A DNA stretch of 64,000 bases, from contig JAJEGA010000013.1 in NCBI GenBank assembly GCA_022820125.1, forward strand, positions 19,306 to 83,305. Direction: 5' to 3'. The position numbers and the translations under genes are program-made. Of the stretch, positions 35,398 through 44,516 are shown piece by piece (positions within the stretch are counted from its first letter, which is position 1; every line of letters begins with the position of its first letter). The notes beneath the pieces are model-generated. The model saw only the letters and a list, made by a program, of their open reading frames with translations, was not told the DNA's origin and did not search any database. Origin of the DNA: Anaerolineae bacterium (GTDB lineage: Bacteria > Chloroflexota > Anaerolineae > Aggregatilineales > Phototrophicaceae).

Positions 35398-36483
35398 ATG
35401 CGACTGCTTTACGAAGAGCAAATTGAAGATATCGCCTTGGGCGCCGCGGTGCTGGGCACGGGTGGTGGCGGCGACCCCTACGTCGGCAAGCTGATGGCGC
35501 GGGAGGCGGTGCGGCAATACGGACCGGTGGAGCTCTACACGCTGGACGAACTTGATGACGACGACCTGATTGTGCCTTCAGCCGGCATGGGCGCGCCGAT
35601 CGTCATTGTGGAAAAGTTGCCCGCTGGTGATGACATGATCCGCGCGTTCAAGGCGCTGGGGCGCTACTCGGGCCGCGAGCCGCGCGGCACCATGAGCATC
35701 GAAGCGGGGGGCTTAAACTCGATCATGCCGATCTATGTCGCCGCCCGCCTGCGCATTCCCATGGTCGATTGCGATGGCATGGGGCGCGCTTTTCCCGAGA
35801 TTCAGATGACGATCTTCACCGCGCACGGCATCACCGCCAGCCCCTTCGCCATGTCCGATGAACGCGGCAATGTGCTGCTGATGGACACGGTCAGCAACGC
35901 CTGGGTGGAGACCTTCGCCCGCTCCTGCGTCGTGCACATGGGCGCTGAGGGCATGATCGCGCTGTATTCAGCGACGGTGCGGCAGTTGAAGGAAGCGGCG
36001 ATTCACGGCACGATCACGCTGGCGGAAGATATCGGGAAGACGGTGCGCAATGCCCGGCGCGAAGAGGCGAATCCGGTTGATGCTGTGCGCAAAGCGGTGG
36101 GTGGATTCCTGATCTTTCGCGGCAAGATCATTGATGTCGACCGGCGAATCGAAGGCGGCTGGAATCGCGGCGACGCCAAGATGGCTGGCACAGGCGGCTT
36201 CAGCGGGCAGCAGCTCAATCTCGACTTCCAAAACGAGCATCTCGCCGTGCGGGTTGATGGCGAGTTCGCCGCCACCGTGCCTGATCTGATCGCCGTGCTC
36301 GATAGCGAAACCGGCGAGCCGATCACGACCGAGGCGCTGCGCTATGGCATGCGCGTCGCCGTTATCGCCTTCCCCTGCGCGCCGCAATGGCGTGAGCCGG
36401 CGGCATTGGCATTGGCTCACCCGCGTTACTTCGGTTATGACGTCGATTATGTGCCGGTCGAGCAGCGCTACCGGGGTACTTGA
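35398..36483 (+). CDS. DUF917 protein, copy 3
   Basis: This 361-residue paralogue of its neighbours starts MRLLYEEQIEDIALGAAVLG, with the same GGGGDPYVGKL, LDELDDDDLIVPSAGMGAP and DCDGMGRAFPEIQM elements. The frame extends upstream through a palindromic repeat, so I took the ATG at 35398, which begins the conserved family N-terminus. Its last third contains a 115-base stretch (36287-36401) almost identical to copy 4, unlike the rest of the two genes. Its stop overlaps copy 4 by one base (TGATG). Confidence 0.87.
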   Translation: MRLLYEEQIEDIALGAAVLGTGGGGDPYVGKLMAREAVRQYGPVELYTLDELDDDDLIVPSAGMGAPIVIVEKLPAGDDMIRAFKALGRYSGREPRGTMSIEAGGLNSIMPIYVAARLRIPMVDCDGMGRAFPEIQMTIFTAHGITASPFAMSDERGNVLLMDTVSNAWVETFARSCVVHMGAEGMIALYSATVRQLKEAAIHGTITLAEDIGKTVRNARREEANPVDAVRKAVGGFLIFRGKIIDVDRRIEGGWNRGDAKMAGTGGFSGQQLNLDFQNEHLAVRVDGEFAATVPDLIAVLDSETGEPITTEALRYGMRVAVIAFPCAPQWREPAALALAHPRYFGYDVDYVPVEQRYRGT

Positions 36484-37565
36484 TGCGACTTCTCGACGAA
36501 GAGCATATCAGCGACATTGCGGTCGGCGCGGCGATTTTGGGCTCCGGCGGCGGTAGCGACCCCTATATCGGCCTGCTCATGGCGCGTGAAGCCATAAGAC
36601 AATTTGGACCCGTTGAACTGGTCGCGCTCGACGAACTGGATGACGATGACCTGGTCGTGCCGGCTGCCGGCATGGGAGCGCCCACCGTCATCGTGGAAAA
36701 ACTGCCGGCGGGCGATGATCTTATTCGCGCCTTTCATGCTTTGGGCAAGTACAGCGGGCGGGCGCCCCGCGCGACGATGAGCATTGAATCCGGCGGTATG
36801 AATTCGATAAGACCGATCTACCTTGCGGCGCGCCTGAGCCTGCCGGTGGTTGATTGCGATGGCATGGGGCGCGCCTTTCCCGAGATTCAGATGACCGTGC
36901 TGACCGCGAATGGCATCAACGCAAGCCCCTTCGCCATGTCCGATGAGCGCGGCAACATCGTGCTGATTGAGGCCGTCAGCAACAAGTGGGTCGAGGTATT
37001 TGCTCGCGCCTGCGTGATGCAAATGGGCGCGGTCGGGTCGATCGCTCTCTATGCGGCGACGGTACGGCAGCTGAAAGCAGCGGCAATTCAGGGGACGATC
37101 ACGCTGGCGGAAGCGATCGGGGTGACGGCGCGCAATGCCCGCCGCGAAAAAGCGAATCCGGTCGATGCGATACGCGAGGCGGTCGGTGGCTTCCTCGTCT
37201 TCCGCGGCAAGGTCACCGATGTCGACCGGCGAATCACAGCTGGTTTCGCCAAAGGCAGCGCGAGCATGGCTGGCAGCGGCGATTTTGCTGGAAAACGCCT
37301 GGAGCTCGAATTTCAGAATGAACATCTGGTAGTGCGCGTCGATGGCGAATATGCCGCCACCACGCCGGACTTGATCGCCGTGCTCGATAGCGAAACCGGC
37401 GAGCCGATCACGACCGAGGCGCTGCGTTATGGCATGCGCGTCGCCGTCATCGCCTTCCCCTGCGCGCCGCAATGGCGTGAGCCGGCCGCGCTCGATTTGG
37501 TGCATCCGCGTTACTTCGGATACGATGTCGATTATGTGCCGGTTGAGGAGCGCTTGGGCGCATGA
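36483..37565 (+). CDS. DUF917 protein, copy 4
   Basis: This paralogue of about 360 residues starts MRLLDEEHISDIAVGAAILG. The glycine-rich motif reads GSGGGSDPYIGLL, with a serine where the other copies have threonine (GTGGGG). If that loop binds substrate or metal, its specificity may differ. The start at 36483 overlaps the previous stop, and its own stop overlaps copy 5 by four bases (ATGA). The family centre DCDGMGRAFPEIQM is intact. Confidence 0.87.
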   Translation: MRLLDEEHISDIAVGAAILGSGGGSDPYIGLLMAREAIRQFGPVELVALDELDDDDLVVPAAGMGAPTVIVEKLPAGDDLIRAFHALGKYSGRAPRATMSIESGGMNSIRPIYLAARLSLPVVDCDGMGRAFPEIQMTVLTANGINASPFAMSDERGNIVLIEAVSNKWVEVFARACVMQMGAVGSIALYAATVRQLKAAAIQGTITLAEAIGVTARNARREKANPVDAIREAVGGFLVFRGKVTDVDRRITAGFAKGSASMAGSGDFAGKRLELEFQNEHLVVRVDGEYAATTPDLIAVLDSETGEPITTEALRYGMRVAVIAFPCAPQWREPAALDLVHPRYFGYDVDYVPVEERLGA

Positions 37566-38647
37566 TAAAACAAGTTGCCATTGACGACACCCTCCCCATT
37601 GCCATTGGCGCCGGGGTGCTCGGCACGGGCGGCGGCGGCAGCACCTATCTAAACCGGCTGCGGCTGAACAACGAGTTGCGCCAGGCTGGGCGTCCAGTCC
37701 CGATCATTCAAGCGGATGATGTGCCCGATGATGCGCTGGTCTGCGCCGTCGGCGGCATGGGCGCGCCCACGGTCAGCAACGAAAAACTGCAAGAAGGGCG
37801 CGAGATCTTGCGGGCGGTGCGCGAACTGGAAGCGCACCTGCGGCAGAAGATCTACGCCATCGTCATCGGCGAGATCGGCGGCGGCAACGCGCTGGGACCC
37901 ATGATCACGGCGCTGCAAGGCGGCAAGCCAGTTGTCGATGGCGATGGCATGGGGCGCGCCTTTCCCGAGCTTGATATGGATACTTTTATGATTTATGGCG
38001 CGGCGCCGGCGCCCTTCACCTTGGCTGACGCGCATGGCAATGTCGTCATTTTCGAGCGGATTGGGTCGGCCAAGCAAGCCGAGGAATTCGCCCGCAGCTT
38101 GACGATTGAGATGGGCGGCTCGGCCGGGCTGGTGATGCCGGTGATGACTGGCGCGCAGTTGAAAGCGACCATCATTCGCGATACGCTCAGCTTGGCGAAA
38201 CGAATCGGCGAAACCGTGCTTGACTGCCGCGCGCGCAACACCGAGCCGGCGGCAGCAGTCGCCGAGCTGTGCAATGGCAAAGTGCTATTCAGCGGCAAGA
38301 TTATTGATGTCGAACGACGGACGGTGCAGGGTTTCGCCCGTGGCAAGCTCGTCATCAGCGCATTTGACCGATACGATTATCAACTCGAGATCGATTTTCA
38401 AAACGAGAATCTGATCGCGCGCAGCAATGGCGAAGTCCTCTGCGCCGTGCCGGATCTGATCACGCTGGTCACCCTGGATGAGGGCGAGCCGATCGGGACG
38501 GAGTCGCTTCGGTATGGCTTGCGCGTGGCGGTGCTGGCGCTGCCGGCGCCGAAGGAGCTGAAAACGGCGGAAGCGCTGGCGGTCGTGGGCCCGCGCGCCT
38601 TTGGCTACGATGTGGATTTTGTTCCGCTGCCGGGGGATTTGCTTTAG
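37562..38647 (+). CDS. DUF917 protein, copy 5
   Basis: This 361-residue last copy of the tandem series belongs with copy 1 rather than with its immediate neighbours: it starts IKQVAIDDTLPIAIGAGVLG with GTGGGGSTYLNRL, has DGDGMGRAFPELDM in the centre, and GARAF-type ending replaced by VGPRAFGYDVDFVPLPG. The cluster therefore mixes two subgroups rather than being one simple expansion. It is coupled to copy 4 by ATGA and ends the operon. Confidence 0.87.
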   Translation: MIKQVAIDDTLPIAIGAGVLGTGGGGSTYLNRLRLNNELRQAGRPVPIIQADDVPDDALVCAVGGMGAPTVSNEKLQEGREILRAVRELEAHLRQKIYAIVIGEIGGGNALGPMITALQGGKPVVDGDGMGRAFPELDMDTFMIYGAAPAPFTLADAHGNVVIFERIGSAKQAEEFARSLTIEMGGSAGLVMPVMTGAQLKATIIRDTLSLAKRIGETVLDCRARNTEPAAAVAELCNGKVLFSGKIIDVERRTVQGFARGKLVISAFDRYDYQLEIDFQNENLIARSNGEVLCAVPDLITLVTLDEGEPIGTESLRYGLRVAVLALPAPKELKTAEALAVVGPRAFGYDVDFVPLPGDLL

Positions 38648-38755
38648 CCTCGTCCCAGCTTTAATCTTCTAATCTTGGTATGCTGCGAAGGTCAAGTTAG
38701 AATCAGTGGCGCGCAGGCGGACGGGTTGGGCGACGCAGAAGAAAGGGCATGTGAC

Positions 38756-39034
38756 ATGACTGATGTGACGAAGAACAAAGCATCGGATGAAGAGGCGGTT
38801 GGATCGCAGAGCGCGCTGATGGAAGTTGTGGCTGCGATGCATAAATTGACCTTGGAGGAAAAAGCGCAACTCCTGGAATACTTGAGTCGGGCGCTGCAAT
38901 ACGGCATCAGACGGGAAGCGTTCAAAGATGTATCCTGGGAAGAGTTTAGTGAGCGCAGCTTCGGGAGCTTGCCAAATTTGCGGTTTGGGCGCGATGAATC
39001 CGGCAACCGCGAAGTTTACGAAGTCTTGGAATGA
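38756..39034 (+). CDS. probable antitoxin of a VapBC-type pair
   Basis: This helical, charged protein of about 92 residues overlaps the PIN-domain toxin gene downstream by ATGA, the usual position for an antitoxin. It contains MHKLTLEEKAQLLEYLSRAL and the region ERSFGSLPNLRFGRDESGNR. I do not recognise a VapB subfamily, and no AbrB- or RHH-type DNA-binding motif is clear, so it may belong to an atypical antitoxin class. The ATG at 38756 is chosen because the 27 codons upstream lack family or helix features. Confidence 0.6.
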   Translation: MTDVTKNKASDEEAVGSQSALMEVVAAMHKLTLEEKAQLLEYLSRALQYGIRREAFKDVSWEEFSERSFGSLPNLRFGRDESGNREVYEVLE

Positions 39035-39435
39035 TCTACCTGTTAGATACCGACATTTGCATATATCTGCTAAATGGACGCGAACCACAGGTGAAGCGGA
39101 ATGCGGATCTAGCGCCCAGATCCGAAATCGCCATCAGCGCTTTGACGATGGCGGAAATGTTCTCAGGCGCTGCTAGATCTGAGCAGCCGTTGCTAACTTA
39201 TGCAAAACAGTCGGCTTTCTTCATGCATTATTCGATTCTGCCGTTTGACGCTGCCGCTGCCGATGTATATGGACGAATAGACGGTTGGCTAAAAGGTCGC
39301 GGCATGAGGATCGGACCGCTGGATACTCAAATCGCCGCGATTGCGCTTGCCCATAATCTGACGCTCGTCACCCACAACACGCGCCATTACAGCCGGGTTC
39401 CGAATCTCCCAATTGAAGATTGGGTGGTCCTTTAG
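39031..39435 (+). CDS. PIN-domain ribonuclease toxin (VapC-like)
   Basis: This 134-residue PIN-domain protein has the acidic metal-binding residues of the fold: Asp in IYLLDTDICIYLLNG, Glu in ALTMAEMFSG, Asp in GPLDTQIAAIALAHN, and the closing THNTRHYSRVPNL typical of VapC. Such toxins cleave tRNA or rRNA when free of their antitoxin. It overlaps the probable antitoxin gene by four bases and is followed 28 bases later by a sulfatase gene on the same strand. No truncation is seen. Confidence 0.9.
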   Translation: MIYLLDTDICIYLLNGREPQVKRNADLAPRSEIAISALTMAEMFSGAARSEQPLLTYAKQSAFFMHYSILPFDAAAADVYGRIDGWLKGRGMRIGPLDTQIAAIALAHNLTLVTHNTRHYSRVPNLPIEDWVVL

Positions 39436-39463
39436 ACGCGCGTATGCTTCTAGGAGGCTTTGC

Positions 39464-40927
39464 ATGCCCGAAAAACCCCACATCATCATCTTCAATCCCG
39501 ATCAATGGCGCGGCGATGTCATGGGCCATCTCGGCAATCCCGCCGCCGTCACGCCGAACTTGGATCGGATTGTTGAGAACGATGCCGTCTCCTTTCGTTA
39601 CGCCTTCTGCCAGAATCCCGTCTGCACGCCCAGCCGCTGTTCGTTCATGACCGGCTGGTATCCGCACGTCCGCGGGCATCGCACCATGTTCCACATGCTG
39701 CAGCCGGATGAACCGGTGCTGCTAAAATACCTCAAGGACAATGGCTATTTCGTCTGGTGGGGCGGCAAGAACGACCTCGTTCCGCGGCAGGACGGTTTCG
39801 CCGAATATTGCGATGTCAAGTACGAAGCGCCGCGCGAATTGCAGCCCAATCTGCACCGCGCCGACGAGTGGCGGGGCGATCCCGCAGGCGACAACTATTA
39901 TTCATTCTACGCCGGCAAGCTGGAAGCGGGGGAAGAAGAAGTTTACTACGACAACGACTGGGCGATGGTTGATGGCGCTGTTGACTTGATCCGAAACGCG
40001 CCGCCGGATCAGCCGCTGTGCATTTACCTCCCGCTGGGATACCCGCATCCGCCCTACGGCGTCGAAGAGCCCTGGTACAGCCAGATCGACCGCGACCGTA
40101 TTCCGGCGCGCATTCCCAGCCCCGGCTGGGAAAAGAAGCCGAGCCTCGTCGCCGGCATCTACGAGCGGCAGGGCTTAACGGGCTGGAGCGAGGAGCGCTT
40201 CACCGAGCTGCGCGCGACCTATTACGGCATGTGCGCCCGCGTCGACGCGCAGTTTGGCATGGTCGTCGCCGCCTTGAAAGAGCGCGGCGCCTACGAAGAC
40301 AGCGCCATCTTCTTCTTTTCCGATCACGGCGATTTCACCGGCGATTACGGGCTGGTCGAAAAGACGCAGAATACCTTTGAAGACTGCCTGACGCGCGTGC
40401 CGCTCATCGTCAAGCCGCCGGCTGACGCGCCGATAAATCCGGGCATCCGCGATCAACTGGTGGAGTTGATCGATTTCACCGCGACCGCCTACGAATGGGC
40501 CGGCATCAAGCCGGATTACGATCACTTTGGGCGCTCGCTTTCGGGGCTGATCGGCGGCGCTGTTGATGAGCATCGCGACGCCGTCTTCTGCGAGGGCGGG
40601 CGCCTAATCGGCGAGGAACAGGCGATGGAGAAAGACAGCCCGTCCTTCTATGATCCGGCGGGTTTGTATTGGCCCCGCGTTCAACTGCAGGGAAGCGAAG
40701 CTGGCGAGCATAGCAAGGCGACGATGTGCCGAACGCGCGACTTCAAATATGTGCGCCGCCTATACGAAAGCGATGAGCTATACGACCTGCGGCGCGACCC
40801 AGGCGAAGTGCAGAATCGCATTGACGACCCGGCTTATGCGGACGTTTTAACGCAACTGCGCGAGCGGATGCTGACCTGGTATCAGACGACCTGCGACGTG
40901 GTGCCCTACAAAACGGATGTGCGCTGA
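39464..40927 (+). CDS. sulfatase (Cys-type arylsulfatase family)
   Basis: This alkaline-phosphatase-superfamily sulfatase of about 487 residues has the formylglycine precursor Cys54 in the perfect motif CTPSR, an N-terminal metal site (FNPDQWRGD), and FFFSDHGDFTGDYGLV with the second metal Asp/His pair. The C-terminus (KYVRRLYESDELYDLRRDPG) is typical of family S1. There is no signal peptide, so it appears cytoplasmic and would act on small imported sulfate esters. It needs a formylglycine-generating enzyme, not found in this window. AGGAGG lies nine bases before the ATG at 39464; the longer frame overlaps the toxin gene. Confidence 0.9.
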   Translation: MPEKPHIIIFNPDQWRGDVMGHLGNPAAVTPNLDRIVENDAVSFRYAFCQNPVCTPSRCSFMTGWYPHVRGHRTMFHMLQPDEPVLLKYLKDNGYFVWWGGKNDLVPRQDGFAEYCDVKYEAPRELQPNLHRADEWRGDPAGDNYYSFYAGKLEAGEEEVYYDNDWAMVDGAVDLIRNAPPDQPLCIYLPLGYPHPPYGVEEPWYSQIDRDRIPARIPSPGWEKKPSLVAGIYERQGLTGWSEERFTELRATYYGMCARVDAQFGMVVAALKERGAYEDSAIFFFSDHGDFTGDYGLVEKTQNTFEDCLTRVPLIVKPPADAPINPGIRDQLVELIDFTATAYEWAGIKPDYDHFGRSLSGLIGGAVDEHRDAVFCEGGRLIGEEQAMEKDSPSFYDPAGLYWPRVQLQGSEAGEHSKATMCRTRDFKYVRRLYESDELYDLRRDPGEVQNRIDDPAYADVLTQLRERMLTWYQTTCDVVPYKTDVR

Positions 40928-40945
40928 GCTATTGTGGCGATTTCA

Positions 40946-40985
40946 CTTCCCTCCTTGTGGGGGCAAGGGGCTAGGGCATGGGGGC
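40946..40985. repeat. G/C-tract repeat, second intergenic family
   Basis: CTTCCCTCC...GTGGGGGCAAGGGG and GCATGGGGG form a purine/pyrimidine-rich hairpin between two convergent genes. Related tracts occur at 48921, 54016 and 54117. It is likely a bidirectional terminator-like element. Confidence 0.5.
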
Positions 40986-40987
40986 GC

Positions 40988-42589
40988 TCAACCGCAGCCA
41001 GCCGACAAGCCATACTGCAAGCTGAGGCGCTGGTTGGCCGGCAAACCATCGAGCCGGCATGCGACGCCGTTGCTCCAGACGACGCGCAGATCCGCGCTGG
41101 CGTTGGCGCCCAAGCCGAAATGCAGCGGCAGTTGATTGTTGCCGCCCAGCCCGGCGCCGATGCGAACCGCCTGCATCTGGGTGATGCCATCCGGTGTACT
41201 CAAGTAGACGCGCGTCCCGACCGCGTCGCGATTCACGTCAACGCCGTTTCCGCGCAGCTCCACTGAAAGCCAGCGATTGCGCCCACCTTGATTCTGGTAC
41301 AGCCTATAGCCGCTATTCCAATTGCCGGTGACCAGGTCCAGGTCGCCATCGCGGTCATAATCGGCATAGGCGACGCCCAGGGTCGGCAGCGCTTCATCAA
41401 TGCCGCTCGTCTCGCTGACATCGGCGAAACTGGATTCCCCGCTGTTGTGGAAGAGGGCGTCCGCGCGCGGGTTCATGAAGCTGGTTTCGAGCTCGGGAAA
41501 GGTCTGGAAGAATTCGGTCGCGGCGACATAGAGATCCTGCCAGCCGTCATTGTCGAAATCGAAGAAGACGGCGCCCCAGCCGACCCCGCTACCTGGACCC
41601 AGATTGATGGCGACGCCGGCTGAATGCGCCCGGCTGCGGAAGTCGCCGTCATCGTTGCGCAGCAGGTACATCGTATAAACCATGTCGGTGATGTAGAGAT
41701 CGAGATCGCCGTCGTTGTCGTAATCGGCCGCATCGACGCCCATGCCGTTGATCAGCAGGCCGCTCCCGCTTTCATCGGACGCGTTCGTCCAGCACCAATG
41801 GGCGCAGCCGGCGCCGTCATTGCGCCAGAGCACATTGCCGATTTCGTTCTGCAGCTTGTCGTTGACGACATAGATATCCTGGTCGCCATCGCCGTCGTAA
41901 TCAAGGAAGGCGGGCGCGAAACCGGCGCCCAGCGTATAGGCGTAATCCAGCGTCAGCGTGACATCGGTGAAGCTGCCGTCGCCATTGTTGTGATAAAGGC
42001 GGTCAGCCTGCGCCGAGAAATCAACCGGGTCGCATTCGGGGAAGCAGGACCAATTCGTCAGGTAAAGATCGAGCCAGCCATCGCTGTCGTAATCGCCCCA
42101 GGCGGCTGACGTGCCTTTGCCGGTGTCGCCGACGCCGGCGCGCAGGGTGACATCGGTGAAGCCTTCGCCGCCCTCGTTGCGGAAGAGCCGATTGGCGCCG
42201 AAGTTGACAATGTAGAGATCAAGCCAGCCGTCGTTGTTGTAATCAGCCCAGGTGGCGCCGCCGCTCGGCACATCGGGAGGGCTGAGCTGCTGCGAGAATT
42301 CGGAGACGGTGAACGCGCCATCGCCATTGTTGCGGTAAAGCACATTGGGATCGAGATTGCCGGTGACGAAAAGATCGATCCAGCCATCGCGGTCGTAATC
42401 GCCCCAGGCTTGCCCGATTGCCAGGTAGCCTCGCATCGCGTCTTTGTCGTCCCAGATGGCGCGGTGGGTGGCAGTAATGCCGGCTTCGGCGCTGACATCG
42501 ACGAATATCGGAGAATCTGGCTGGGCGGATGTGAATGCGCCCGATACAAAGCTGACGAGCAGAATTAGGAATCGGATTGCATTTGCCAT
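40988..42589 (-). CDS. secreted FG-GAP/VCBS beta-propeller protein with ASPIC/UnbV C-terminus
   Basis: This exported protein of about 533 residues has a signal peptide (NAIRFLILLVSFVSGAFT). Repeated calcium-loop units of the FG-GAP type, such as GDYDRDGWIDLFVTGN, WADYNNDGWLDLYIVNFG and YADYDRDGDLDLVTGNW, run through the body and would fold into a beta-propeller. The last 90 residues (NRWLSVELRGNGVDVNRDAV onward) match the ASPIC/UnbV domain found in CRTAC1-like proteins. It probably binds calcium and mediates adhesion or carbohydrate contact outside the cell. I start at the ATG of 42589, where the signal peptide begins; the longer frame runs into a palindromic repeat. Confidence 0.87.
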   Translation of the reverse strand: MANAIRFLILLVSFVSGAFTSAQPDSPIFVDVSAEAGITATHRAIWDDKDAMRGYLAIGQAWGDYDRDGWIDLFVTGNLDPNVLYRNNGDGAFTVSEFSQQLSPPDVPSGGATWADYNNDGWLDLYIVNFGANRLFRNEGGEGFTDVTLRAGVGDTGKGTSAAWGDYDSDGWLDLYLTNWSCFPECDPVDFSAQADRLYHNNGDGSFTDVTLTLDYAYTLGAGFAPAFLDYDGDGDQDIYVVNDKLQNEIGNVLWRNDGAGCAHWCWTNASDESGSGLLINGMGVDAADYDNDGDLDLYITDMVYTMYLLRNDDGDFRSRAHSAGVAINLGPGSGVGWGAVFFDFDNDGWQDLYVAATEFFQTFPELETSFMNPRADALFHNSGESSFADVSETSGIDEALPTLGVAYADYDRDGDLDLVTGNWNSGYRLYQNQGGRNRWLSVELRGNGVDVNRDAVGTRVYLSTPDGITQMQAVRIGAGLGGNNQLPLHFGLGANASADLRVVWSNGVACRLDGLPANQRLSLQYGLSAGCG

Positions 42590-42616
42590 GAAGGCGCGCC
42601 TCGAAGTTACAAAATT

Positions 42617-42791
42617 GTAGGGGCGATTAACCTGATCGCCCGCCATGATTGACTGGTCGGATGCGGGCGACCTGATAGGTAGCCCCTGCAAGTTCCTTCG
42701 TGTTCGGGTATCTTATGTCCAACATACGATACCTTCGATTATTAAAAATACATTCACAGCGGTGAATATGGGCGACCCGGCGGTTTGCCCA
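42617..42791. repeat. three GGGCGA-type palindromic repeats between two minus-strand genes
   Basis: Copies lie at 42617-42642 (GGGCGAT...ATCGCCC), 42663-42690 (GGGCGACC...GGTAGCCCC) and a partial one near 42769-42791. Between the second and third is a short AT-rich piece (42710-42760) with ATTAAAAATA that could hold the promoter of the FG-GAP gene. Confidence 0.65.
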
Positions 42792-42810
42792 CCATGAATC
42801 GCCTGAGCCA

Positions 42811-44421
42811 CTAGCGCGCTGTCGTCCGCGCGTAGGGCGGCCAATCCAGCGGCACCCCCAACTCATCTTTCAACAGGCACTGGAAATCGCGCAGGTGGCT
42901 CTCGGTATTGCGCACTTGGCGCGGCTTCAGCCCCTTATCCAGACAGTAAGCCGCCAGCGCGCCGGCTGATTCGCCGATATTCCACTCCACCGGATGCAGG
43001 CGATAGCAACCGTTGGTGATATGGGTGACGCCCAGGTTCTTGCAGGCCGGCAGCAGGTTCTCGACCCGCTGCGGGATCAACGCGCCCAGCGGGATCTGGA
43101 AGGGATAGCAACTGATGTCGATGTAATTGCGCATGCCGGTGCTGGGATGCAGGTCAATGCGGTAGCTGCCGATGCCGACGCTGTCATCGAATTGCTCGGC
43201 GCTGTCCATGCCTGCGCGCTGCTGGACGCCGACATGCTCTTCCAACACCGTGAACTCTGCCAGGATGCGCCGCGCTTCCCGCACGTAGACATATTTCGCC
43301 ATGCCATCGCTGGTGCCGACAATATCGGGACGCAAGCGCAGCCCCGGATAACCATAGCCTTTTCCATCCGTGCGCGGCGCTTCCGTCTGCATCCAATACA
43401 GGAAAGCGAAACTCAGCTGCTTGCATTCGCGCAGGGCAGCTTGCTTGACATCTTCGCCCACGCCGAGCAGGGGCTTGAGCCAATAATCGATCTGGGGCCA
43501 GTTGACCAGCGTGATATCACTGGGGAAGGCGCCCTCGGGGTAGTGGTCTTTGTAGAGAATGCGACGGAAATGCCAGAGATCGCCCGGTCCGCCGGTGTAG
43601 CGATGGCGAAAGTCGGCATGGAAGATTTGGCGGTGGACCGGCTCCAGCGTTTGCGGGCTGGAATAATGCCAGCTCAGATTCTTGTCGGGCCAGAAATCGG
43701 CTTTATAGTCGCGCCAAAAATCGTAGCCTTCCGGCTTGTCGATGGTATGGTCTTCGCCGTCAAGATGGTCGATGGCGAAACACCAGGAAATCGACTGCTG
43801 ATCGAGCGGCAAGGGATCGCCTTCGACGGCATGCATCTCGCCGGTTTGCGCTTGGCTCTCGGCGCCGATGATGGATTCGACACCCGCCAGTTCAAGCAGG
43901 TCGCCCAACTCGGTGGCATCGAGGATATAGGGCGCGGATACAACGAGTTGATCGCCGGTGCGCGTATCTTCCAGCGTGACCGCCAGCATGCGGTCGCCAT
44001 CGGTCTCGGCTGCTACAGGAATGTGATCGAGCAGAATGTCGAGTTGCCTGCTCGAACGGTAGCGGGAGAGCATCTCTTCGATCACAGCCAAACCGATGCG
44101 CGGTTCATGGCAGAGGCGGCTGACGTTGCCTTGGCCCGGGTTCCAGTTCATGGTGTGGCGCGCTTTGTCCGTGAGCGGGTAGTTGCGGCGGTAATAATCG
44201 CGCACGCCATCGGAGAAGCGCATGTAGCTGGCGGTGGCGCCGCATTGATCGACCCAGGGATTCTCGTCCGGCGGGACCGCCTGCGCCGTCAGTTGCCCGC
44301 CGATCCAGTCGGTCTCCTCAGTCATGATGACGCGCTTGCCCAGGCGCAGCGCCGCCAGCGCAGCCCCGATCGCGCCGGTGCCGCCGCCGACGATGAGAAT
44401 GTCGCAAGTCCGTTCTTTCAT
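42811..44421 (-). CDS. FAD-dependent oxidoreductase
   Basis: This flavoprotein of about 536 residues has the dinucleotide-binding motif CDILIVGGGTGAIGAALAAL at its start and the cofactor-loop segment TDWIGGQLTAQAVPP, which match the FAD_oxidored group. The C-terminal second FAD-contact region is NLLPACKNLGVTHITNGCYR. Its substrate is unknown; related proteins are often found with sulfatases and glycoside-processing genes in planctomycete- and Chloroflexota-like genomes. No signal peptide is seen. I take the ATG at 44421, where the Rossmann motif begins a few residues later; the longer frame lies in the divergent promoter region. A second member of the same broad group is at 48982. Confidence 0.88.
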   Translation of the reverse strand: MKERTCDILIVGGGTGAIGAALAALRLGKRVIMTEETDWIGGQLTAQAVPPDENPWVDQCGATASYMRFSDGVRDYYRRNYPLTDKARHTMNWNPGQGNVSRLCHEPRIGLAVIEEMLSRYRSSRQLDILLDHIPVAAETDGDRMLAVTLEDTRTGDQLVVSAPYILDATELGDLLELAGVESIIGAESQAQTGEMHAVEGDPLPLDQQSISWCFAIDHLDGEDHTIDKPEGYDFWRDYKADFWPDKNLSWHYSSPQTLEPVHRQIFHADFRHRYTGGPGDLWHFRRILYKDHYPEGAFPSDITLVNWPQIDYWLKPLLGVGEDVKQAALRECKQLSFAFLYWMQTEAPRTDGKGYGYPGLRLRPDIVGTSDGMAKYVYVREARRILAEFTVLEEHVGVQQRAGMDSAEQFDDSVGIGSYRIDLHPSTGMRNYIDISCYPFQIPLGALIPQRVENLLPACKNLGVTHITNGCYRLHPVEWNIGESAGALAAYCLDKGLKPRQVRNTESHLRDFQCLLKDELGVPLDWPPYARTTAR

Positions 44422-44447
44422 GGTTGATTCCTTATACTTTCGCATCT

Positions 44448-44477
44448 TTGACAATTCCAGCACGAGTGTATTATACT
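44448..44477 (+). promoter_or_regulatory. strong sigma70-type promoter, overlapping a divergent one
   Basis: TTGACA (44448-44453), an 18-base spacer and TATACT (44472-44477) point toward the coiled-coil gene at 44517. On the other strand TATAAT at 44475-44470 faces the FAD oxidoreductase gene, with only a weak -35. The two -10 boxes overlap, so the promoters probably compete. Confidence 0.6.
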
Positions 44478-44516
44478 CGCGCTATCAGTGGCAAGTTACC
44501 ATCAGTAAGGATTGTC

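Noticed and set aside
40946..40985. Small structured RNA gene
   Set aside because: The G/C tracts fold, but related tracts recur at several unrelated gaps, so a repeat family is the better explanation.
42994..44427. Long plus-strand open frame of 477 codons
   Set aside because: Antisense to the FAD oxidoreductase gene, which has clear Rossmann and cofactor motifs; no ribosome site or family features.
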